A stretch of 63,282 nucleotides of DNA from Sutterella wadsworthensis (GTDB lineage Bacteria; Pseudomonadota; Gammaproteobacteria; Burkholderiales; Burkholderiaceae_F), in the NCBI RefSeq assembly GCF_003315195.1, contig NZ_QNRV01000014.1, positions 1-63,282 of the forward strand, read 5' to 3'. The notes below the pieces were generated by a model, which saw only the letters and a program-made list of their open reading frames with translations, did not search any database and had not been told where the DNA came from. This document shows, piece after piece, positions 56,595 to 63,282 of this stretch; position 1 is the first letter of the stretch, and each line of letters starts with the position of its first letter. Position numbers and translations under genes: made by a program.

Positions 56595-57503
56595 TTAATC
56601 CTTTCTGAGTGACATATGGTCGTTAGCAGGTGAAAGCACCTTCAGAGCTTGCTCTTCAACTCTGGCTCGAAGGGGAATAAAAGGAATGGGGAACACCGGC
56701 TGCGCCGAGATTTCGACAAACTCACAAACGAGCGAATCTTTGGTTAACGTGCCTCGCAGCCACCCTGGCGGGGTGGCTGCCGCACGGACTGCTCCGCTGC
56801 GTTCAAAAGCGGCGAGCGAATGAGCGACCGAAGGTACTGTCCAGCAAGGCAAGCCCTCAACGAGGGATGCCATCGGCCGATGGAGGTGTCCGCAAAAAAT
56901 GCCTGCCGTCACTTCAGATCCCTTTTGTGACGGTGTTTTGCCCGTAGGGCTGACATTGCCGAATGCGGCGAGAAATTCTCTTCGGTTCTCTAGTGCGCAA
57001 GCATCCATGACGATATAGCCCGACCGAAAAGGCGGGTGATGCAGGAAAACCAGCAGCGCCCGCTGGGAGCAGATCGCCTTACGTCTCATATGCCGTATCT
57101 GCTGCAGAGCTTCTGGAGAAACTCTCCCGGCAGCTGTGTTTGGGATGGTTGTAGTGAGAAATAAGAGAATGGCTTCGTCGGTTTCCACGGCATCCGTGAA
57201 GTAAGCGCCCGGTGAAAAAACACTGACGGCTGGGGCTGCGGGGAAAATCTGTCGCATTTGTACGGGATCGTCATGATTGCCCGGAAGGACATATACAGGC
57301 CGCGAGAGTGATTCAAGCCGCTCCTTGATCAGCCGATAGGAGCCTAAATCCGCGCAGTCTGCGAGATCACCCGTAACCACCACTAAATCCGGAGCCTCGC
57401 GGTCTATATCCGACAAAACATCGTCGAGCCGTTTTTGTGTGTCCAGGCCATAGAGCAGCCCGTCGATGCGCACATGGAGATCGGAAATCACAGCAAATCG
57501 CAT
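56595..57503 (-). CDS. gpdQ: Calcineurin-like phosphodiesterase, GpdQ/CpdA type
   Basis: 302 residues. Metal-binding motifs in order: ISDLHV (Asp, His), VVTGDLAD (Asp), LPGNHDDP (Asn, His), LVFLHHPPF (His) and GIFCGHLHRP (His pair), the pattern of class III cyclic-nucleotide and glycerophosphodiester phosphodiesterases. GpdQ hydrolyses glycerophosphodiesters to glycerol 3-phosphate, which fits its place between the permease and binding-protein genes of a Ugp-like system. CpdA-type cAMP hydrolysis cannot be excluded. It overlaps no gene and is 5 bases from ugpB-like. Confidence 0.85.
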   Translation of the reverse strand: MRFAVISDLHVRIDGLLYGLDTQKRLDDVLSDIDREAPDLVVVTGDLADCADLGSYRLIKERLESLSRPVYVLPGNHDDPVQMRQIFPAAPAVSVFSPGAYFTDAVETDEAILLFLTTTIPNTAAGRVSPEALQQIRHMRRKAICSQRALLVFLHHPPFRSGYIVMDACALENRREFLAAFGNVSPTGKTPSQKGSEVTAGIFCGHLHRPMASLVEGLPCWTVPSVAHSLAAFERSGAVRAAATPPGWLRGTLTKDSLVCEFVEISAQPVFPIPFIPLRARVEEQALKVLSPANDHMSLRKD

Positions 57504-57512
57504 GACACCCGC

Positions 57513-58340
57513 CTATTTGAGTCCTGACATCGTTACGCCTTGAATGAACCAGCGGCGAGCAAAAAGGAATATCAAAAGGAGCGGCAGCACGATCATCGTT
57601 GCTGAGGCCATCATTGGTCCTACGTCGTTGCCGCCTTCGTCAGAAGCAAAAATGGAAACACCCAAAGGCGGCGTAGCCAGCGACATATCGTTCACCACGA
57701 GCAATGGCCAGAGGAAATCGTTCCAATGACTGACGATCGAGAAGACCGCAAAAGCAGCAATGGCGGGTTTGACCTGAGGAACGAGGATTGTCCAAAGTAT
57801 CGTTGTTTCATTGGCACCGTCAACGCGGGCTGCATCGATCAAATCCTGCGGAACAGCCTTCAGAGACTGCCGGATGAGAAAGATCCCCAGAGCGCTCGTC
57901 ATAAATGGAATGATGAGGGCGGTGTAGGTATTTAAAAGACCCAGCCTGCCGATCATCAGGACGAGCGGAATGACCACCACTTGAGGAGGCACAATGAGAC
58001 CCGTCAAAACCATGCCAAAAGCCAGCCCCTCCAGCCGGAAGCGTTTTCGGGCCAGTACGTAGGCGCAAGGGATCACGGTGAGGAGCTGAATGCACAGAAT
58101 GGCGCCTGTCACGATGATGCCGTTGCGGATGAAAGTTCCGACTTCGCCAAACTCGAACGCCTCCGCATAATTCGCCCAATCCCATGCATGCGGCAGAAAG
58201 TGAATGGTTGGGGTGTAAATCTCATTCTCAGGCTTCGCAGAAAGCGAGAGCATCCAAACAAAAGGCAGGAGCACGACGACTGCACCCAGTGCCAGCAGCA
58301 CGTTAAGGGCGATTGACCTCCACAGCTTATTCGAAGCCAT
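57513..58340 (-). CDS. ugpE: ABC transporter permease, UgpE/MalG-like
   Basis: 275 residues with six membrane segments. Coupling loop DAARVDGANETTILWTILVP (the EAA motif). It ends RRWFIQGVTMSGLK, typical of MalG/UgpE-type permeases. Strong GGAGGG site before the ATG. It overlaps the end of the preceding permease gene by 14 bases, so the two are translated together. Confidence 0.9.
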   Translation of the reverse strand: MASNKLWRSIALNVLLALGAVVVLLPFVWMLSLSAKPENEIYTPTIHFLPHAWDWANYAEAFEFGEVGTFIRNGIIVTGAILCIQLLTVIPCAYVLARKRFRLEGLAFGMVLTGLIVPPQVVVIPLVLMIGRLGLLNTYTALIIPFMTSALGIFLIRQSLKAVPQDLIDAARVDGANETTILWTILVPQVKPAIAAFAVFSIVSHWNDFLWPLLVVNDMSLATPPLGVSIFASDEGGNDVGPMMASATMIVLPLLLIFLFARRWFIQGVTMSGLK

Positions 58341-59238
58341 AGTGAACCCTCCGGCCGATCACGGCATTGTTGGCCCAAGTCAGCAGCAGCATGACAGCGA
58401 GATAAATAGCCGCGACTGCCGCAGCTGTTCCCATACGGAAGAACGAAAACCCTTCTTGATACATCGTGTACAAGAGAATTTCACTTGCCTTCTCGGGACC
58501 GCCGCGTGTGAGTACCTTGACAATGTCAAATACTTGGAACGTCTTGATAATCGTGAGAATGAGGACAAAAAATGACGTTGCACTGAGAAGCGGCCAAGTG
58601 ATGTTGGCAAAGAGTGACCAAGTACTTTTTGCCCCGTCGACTCTCGCCGCTTCATAGAGATCCTGAGGAATCTGTACGAGTCCGGTCAGAAAGATCACCA
58701 TGAAGTAGCCCGTCATTTGCCAAACGGTGATGAAGGACAGTGTCCAAAGCACAAAGCGGGCGTCATTTAAGAAATTCACCTTCTGCGTAATGCCGAAATA
58801 AGGTAGCACCGCAGCCACAATGCCCACTTCGGGATGCAGAATCCACTGCCAGACCACTGCCATGGCTACGAGCGAAGCGGTTACCGGCAGGAAATAGATG
58901 CTTTGCCAAAACTGCGCCAAACGGCCGCTTGCATGAACAGCAAGTGCGAGGAGAAGGGAAAGCACGAAAGAGGTCGGAACAACCAACATCGTCATGAAAA
59001 GCGTATTCCCCACGCTTTTTCGAAAGTCATCACTCTCCCAGAGACCGATATAGTTGTCCCAGCCAATGAAGTGAACCGAGTTCGTTCCGCCCAATTCCCA
59101 ATCCGTAAAGCTCACCACGACGGTAGCGATCATCGGGAAAATGAAGAAAATCAGGAGGCATCCCATCGCCGGAGAGAGCATCAGCGGATTGGCGACCCAC
59201 GCTTCGCCGGAAAAGAAACTAAGCCAAGCTTTCTTCAT
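58327..59238 (-). CDS. ugpA: ABC transporter permease, UgpA/MalF-like
   Basis: 303 residues, six membrane segments. N-terminal part ANPLMLSPAMGCLLIFFIFPM; EAA loop EAARVDGAKSTWSLFANITWPLL. Its start overlaps the stop of the ATPase gene by 4 bases (ATGA). Partner of the permease downstream in the glycerophosphate operon. Confidence 0.9.
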   Translation of the reverse strand: MKKAWLSFFSGEAWVANPLMLSPAMGCLLIFFIFPMIATVVVSFTDWELGGTNSVHFIGWDNYIGLWESDDFRKSVGNTLFMTMLVVPTSFVLSLLLALAVHASGRLAQFWQSIYFLPVTASLVAMAVVWQWILHPEVGIVAAVLPYFGITQKVNFLNDARFVLWTLSFITVWQMTGYFMVIFLTGLVQIPQDLYEAARVDGAKSTWSLFANITWPLLSATSFFVLILTIIKTFQVFDIVKVLTRGGPEKASEILLYTMYQEGFSFFRMGTAAAVAAIYLAVMLLLTWANNAVIGRRVHYGFE

Positions 59239-60410
59239 AAAGGAGCCTCTTGCAGCAGTGCCGAGAGTGATGACAGGCGAATCCGCCGGCCGTTTTCATC
59301 AAAAATAAAAGCCCGGCTCCAGTCTGGCCGCAATGCTTGAATGGCTGTGAAATCCCGTGCATGTTCGCGTGAGAGTCGAACGGCGATCTGTCGATGGGTC
59401 TCTCTTTCGCCCGCCCAGAACCACGCAATTGACTCTGCTCCCATTTCTTCGATGAAGTCGGGCTGAACGGGAATCGCCTCCGGATCTTCCGCTGCGGCGG
59501 GATGCAGCGCCTCGGGACGCAAGGCTGCCGTAAAATGTCCCGCCCCCAAAAGCGGCATTGCCTTCAGCAGCAAAGCCGATTGGCTTAGCTGGCCGAGGAG
59601 CCGAGCTTTTGAATCCGATACTTCCAAAGGAAGCTGATTAATGGTCGGGGTGCCGATGAAAGAAGCGGTGAAAAGATTATCCGGATCGTCATAAAGGGTG
59701 AGCGGAGCTCCGACCTGCTCCACCCTGCCCCCATTCAAGAGGACAATCCGACCCGCCATTGTCATCGCTTCAGTCTGATCATGCGTGACATAAATAAAGG
59801 TGCGCTTCGTGACCTTGTGGAGTTCCACAATTTCTCGCCGTGTATCCGTTCGGAGTTTTGCATCGAGATTTGAGAGCGGTTCGTCCATCAAAAATAACGA
59901 CGGATCTCGTACGAGAGCGCGGGCAAGCGCAACACGCTGCTTTTGGCCGCCAGAGAGTTCCGAGGGGCGGCGTGCGAGGAGTTTTTGAAGTCCGACCATC
60001 GCAGCGGCTTGCGGCACTTGTCTGCTCAGTTCTGCGGTCAGTTTCTTGCCGGCTGGCAGAAAGCGACCGAGAAACGGAATTTTCGTCGAGGCGGGGGCCC
60101 GCATTCGCAAAGGAAAGGCGATGTTTTCCCAAACCGTCTTATGCGGATAGAGTGCGTACGACTGGAAAACCATCGCAATATTGCGCTCAGACGGGCTGAG
60201 CGCTGTCACCTTGCGTCCTCGGATCACGATGTCTCCGTCGGTAGGATCAAGAAGCCCTGCAATGATTCTGAGCAAAGTGGTTTTCCCGCAGCCAGAGGGG
60301 CCCAGCAGGCAGATGAACTCTCCTTCCTCCACGGTGAGATTGATTTTCTGAAGTACCTGCACCGTATCGTAGGATTTTGTTATGCCTTGGAGTTCAAGCG
60401 CTGCAGTCAT
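59235..60410 (-). CDS. ugpC: ABC transporter ATP-binding protein, UgpC/MalK-like
   Basis: 391 residues. ATPase part: Walker A GPSGCGKTT, signature ELSGGQKQRVALARAL, Walker B SLFLMDEPLSNLDAKLR, and switch His in YVTHDQTEAM. A C-terminal TOBE-type regulatory domain follows, as in MalK/UgpC. An extra 15-20 residues before the signature (STKIPFLGRFLPAGKKL) is longer than usual. Start and stop both overlap neighbours by 4 bases (ATGA), a compact operon. Confidence 0.92.
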   Translation of the reverse strand: MTAALELQGITKSYDTVQVLQKINLTVEEGEFICLLGPSGCGKTTLLRIIAGLLDPTDGDIVIRGRKVTALSPSERNIAMVFQSYALYPHKTVWENIAFPLRMRAPASTKIPFLGRFLPAGKKLTAELSRQVPQAAAMVGLQKLLARRPSELSGGQKQRVALARALVRDPSLFLMDEPLSNLDAKLRTDTRREIVELHKVTKRTFIYVTHDQTEAMTMAGRIVLLNGGRVEQVGAPLTLYDDPDNLFTASFIGTPTINQLPLEVSDSKARLLGQLSQSALLLKAMPLLGAGHFTAALRPEALHPAAAEDPEAIPVQPDFIEEMGAESIAWFWAGERETHRQIAVRLSREHARDFTAIQALRPDWSRAFIFDENGRRIRLSSLSALLQEAPL

Positions 60411-61051
60411 GCCGCGACCTCCCGCAGTGAGCTGGCAAACCAGAGGGGACGGCGGCTTGTCGCAACAGCCTGAGCTCCGGCTTTAAGAACTTCGTGAATT
60501 TCAGCTTCGGTTTTAACCAGTCCGGCGCAAAGCACCGGCAAAGGCAGCTGACTGGAAACCTCCCGGATAATGTGCGGAATCGCGCCGGGCATGATCTCTA
60601 CGGCGTCGCAGTCGAGCCTGCGGGCGGTCTGAATACCCGTCTCGAAGGCTTGGGTATCGATCATGAAGATTTGGAAAATGGTGATCAAACCGCAGGCGCG
60701 AGCCTTCTGCAAAATCTGCTTTTTCGTTGAAACAATCGCGGTGGGACGAGCGTATCCGCAGAGAAAATCAATCGCTGCAGGATCTCGGCCAAGGCCGGCA
60801 ATAAGTTCAGGATATAGCAGCACGCTTTTGCGAGCGGCACGAACTCGGTCGATCAATGCCGGGAGCGAAGCAAGGTCGCCGGATCGTATTTCGATGGCAG
60901 ACACTCGGCTCGTGAGCGCCTCAGCAAGCTCCTCCGCGCTGCGAACAACCGCTATTACGGGATTCGCAAGCACTTCCGCAAGCTCTTTGTGTACGACTGG
61001 GGGCTCTGTCGTACGCGGAGACAATGTTCCAGCTTGGGCACAATGAGTCAT
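60407..61051 (-). CDS. glpP: Glycerol-3-phosphate-responsive antiterminator
   Basis: 214 residues. The segments PVIAVVRSAEELAEAL, VLLYPELIAGLGRDPAAIDFL, IVSTKKQILQKARACGL, FMIDTQAFETG and EIMPGAIPHIIREV belong to the GlpP family of TIM-barrel-like RNA-binding antiterminators. In Bacillus GlpP with glycerol 3-phosphate lets transcription pass a leader terminator. Here it is the first gene of the uptake operon and a hairpin lies in the leader, so it may control its own operon. AAAAGGAAC precedes the ATG. Outside Firmicutes this type of control is less well known. Confidence 0.9.
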   Translation of the reverse strand: MTHCAQAGTLSPRTTEPPVVHKELAEVLANPVIAVVRSAEELAEALTSRVSAIEIRSGDLASLPALIDRVRAARKSVLLYPELIAGLGRDPAAIDFLCGYARPTAIVSTKKQILQKARACGLITIFQIFMIDTQAFETGIQTARRLDCDAVEIMPGAIPHIIREVSSQLPLPVLCAGLVKTEAEIHEVLKAGAQAVATSRRPLWFASSLREVAA

Positions 61052-61091
61052 TTAAAAGTTCCTTTTGAGCTGATGGACTCGGACTCCGGAG

Positions 61092-61112
61092 AAAAGCGCT
61101 TCTTCGAGCGCT
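61092..61112 (-). promoter_or_regulatory. Leader hairpin of the glpP operon, possible antitermination target
   Basis: On the minus strand AGCGCT pairs with AGCGCT around CGAAGA, followed by TTTC, about 40 bases before the glpP start. It is a short terminator-like hairpin in the place where a GlpP target would be expected. Confidence 0.4.
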
Positions 61113-61371
61113 CCGCTCTTTATTTGTCCAGAACCCACGCTCGGAGCTCTCTCTATGACTCTCTTCCGGCGCGTTGATTGGTAGTGTAGGTTGGAAAGAT
61201 TTCACGACAGCGATAATTTCATGACGTTCATATGACGTAATGGATGTGCTCGCTGCCGTTCAAAAGCCCTGCCTTCTTGTGGGCAGTGCGGTCCGCAGGC
61301 ACGTTTCTTCCGGACAGCCCCAAAAAATCATGAAACCTTTTTATTGACCGCTCAAAAGAGATAAATCCAAA

Positions 61372-61394
61372 GAACCGCATGGTTTCAGCGGTTC
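61372..61394 (-). terminator. Hairpin behind the small secreted-protein gene
   Basis: GGAACCGC/GCGGTTC-type 7-bp stem around a 9-base loop, followed on the minus strand by TTTGGATTT, 30 bases after the stop. Confidence 0.5.
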
Positions 61395-61423
61395 CTTGGC
61401 TTAGCTGCAAGAAGCCTGACGGT

Positions 61424-61690
61424 TTAGCGCCAATTCTTCAAAATGTTGATGCCTTCTTCCAAATCACCCGAGAAGATGCGGTCTTTGTCAACAAACGGCG
61501 CCTGATGATGGTCTTTATTTAGACTGAAGCCTGCAGTAAGACCGTAAATTTCAACGCCTTGACGGGCAGCAAGGGTGCAGGAATCCGTGCCCTCAGGCGT
61601 GATGATGACCGCTTCGCCGTTAACGGCAGGATAGGCGGAAGCAAACATGACGGCAAAACCAGCGGTGATTGCAAGAGCATTAAGACGCAT
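61424..61690 (-). CDS. Small predicted secreted protein of unknown function
   Basis: 88 residues. A signal peptide is likely (MRLNALAITAGFAVMFASAYPAVNG with cleavage near residue 24-26). The mature part of about 62 residues has a single Cys (TDSCTLA), a His pair (KDHHQAPF) and many acidic residues near the end (DKDRIFSGDLEEG). I recognise no family, no haem motif and no membrane segment beyond the signal. It is divergent from the flavin reductase gene at 62015, with 324 bases between, and has a hairpin downstream. Confidence 0.55.
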   Translation of the reverse strand: MRLNALAITAGFAVMFASAYPAVNGEAVIITPEGTDSCTLAARQGVEIYGLTAGFSLNKDHHQAPFVDKDRIFSGDLEEGINILKNWR

Positions 61691-61915
61691 TTTGAGATTG
61701 CCCGATTGACCCTAACCGCTGCTCGAGGCGATCCAATCAGTCCGCAGGGTGAATCTGTCTCGATCGAGATGAAATTTAATTCTCAAAACCGACCAGACGG
61801 TTCTTTACCATCACTCTGCTGAGAGTGGTAATAACACTTATATTCTATTTATCTATATATTTTTATTGAATTTTAATTCGTATCGATCTTCATTCATTAG
61901 GGATACCTATAATGA

Positions 61916-63282
<1,367 letters not shown>

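Overview
The window (63,282 bases) reads as chromosome of a gut Burkholderiales bacterium of the Sutterella/Parasutterella type. This is inferred, not proven. The grounds are the betaproteobacterial gene order pyrG-kdsA-eno, a Gram-negative gene set (Kdo synthesis, periplasmic solute-binding proteins, Tat and Sec signals), many amino-acid and peptide catabolic genes, and several respiratory flavin reductases. No rRNA, tRNA or CRISPR was recognised.

Layout. 1-9,900: the 3' end of an IS1634/IS4-like transposase, then housekeeping genes (eno, kdsA, pyrG, a cation diffusion facilitator, argG, a Nudix protein) and a periplasmic asparaginase. 9,980-21,200: pyridoxal kinase, a small frameshifted HTH gene, a TauE-type exporter, a cadB paralogue, aldehyde dehydrogenase, an M20 peptidase, an orphan GsiB-like binding protein and a Bcr/CflA-type MFS exporter. 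21,500-22,950: three tandem small-gene cassettes. 23,000-40,800: an acid-stress and polyamine island with cadBA, lysS, speF-potE, further antiporters, two CadC-like regulators, gluQ and nhaC. 41,500-47,100: a TtrSR-like two-component system followed by two Tat-exported FAD reductases. 47,400-53,800: a peptide ABC operon with an M20 amidohydrolase. 54,400-61,050: a glycerol-3-phosphate/glycerophosphodiester operon (glpP, ugpCAE-like genes, gpdQ-like, ugpB-like, a HAD phosphatase). 62,015 to the end: the start of an FMN+FAD reductase resembling urocanate reductase.

How the genes work together. Most accessory genes concern life on amino acids, peptides and phospholipid breakdown products without oxygen. 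Lysine and ornithine are decarboxylated (CadA, SpeF) and exchanged for cadaverine and putrescine (CadB, PotE), which consumes protons. Peptides enter through the ABC system and are cut by M20 enzymes. Exported flavoenzymes probably use small organic molecules as electron acceptors.

Most unusual content. (1) Three tandem cassettes (21524-22942) each have a similar promoter, a 5' hairpin around an AGG(T/A)A loop, a small ORF, a second ORF of exactly 14 codons, and a terminator whose stem overlaps the stop codon of the 14-codon ORF. (2) A structured RNA family has two 125-nt copies with covarying stems and a terminator (11610-11734 plus, 32692-32816 minus), and a related element lies between cadA and lysS. 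(3) Two CadC-type DNA-binding proteins lack a membrane sensor but share a C-terminal peptide; one carries a run of 17 C residues in its coding strand that could make it phase-variable.
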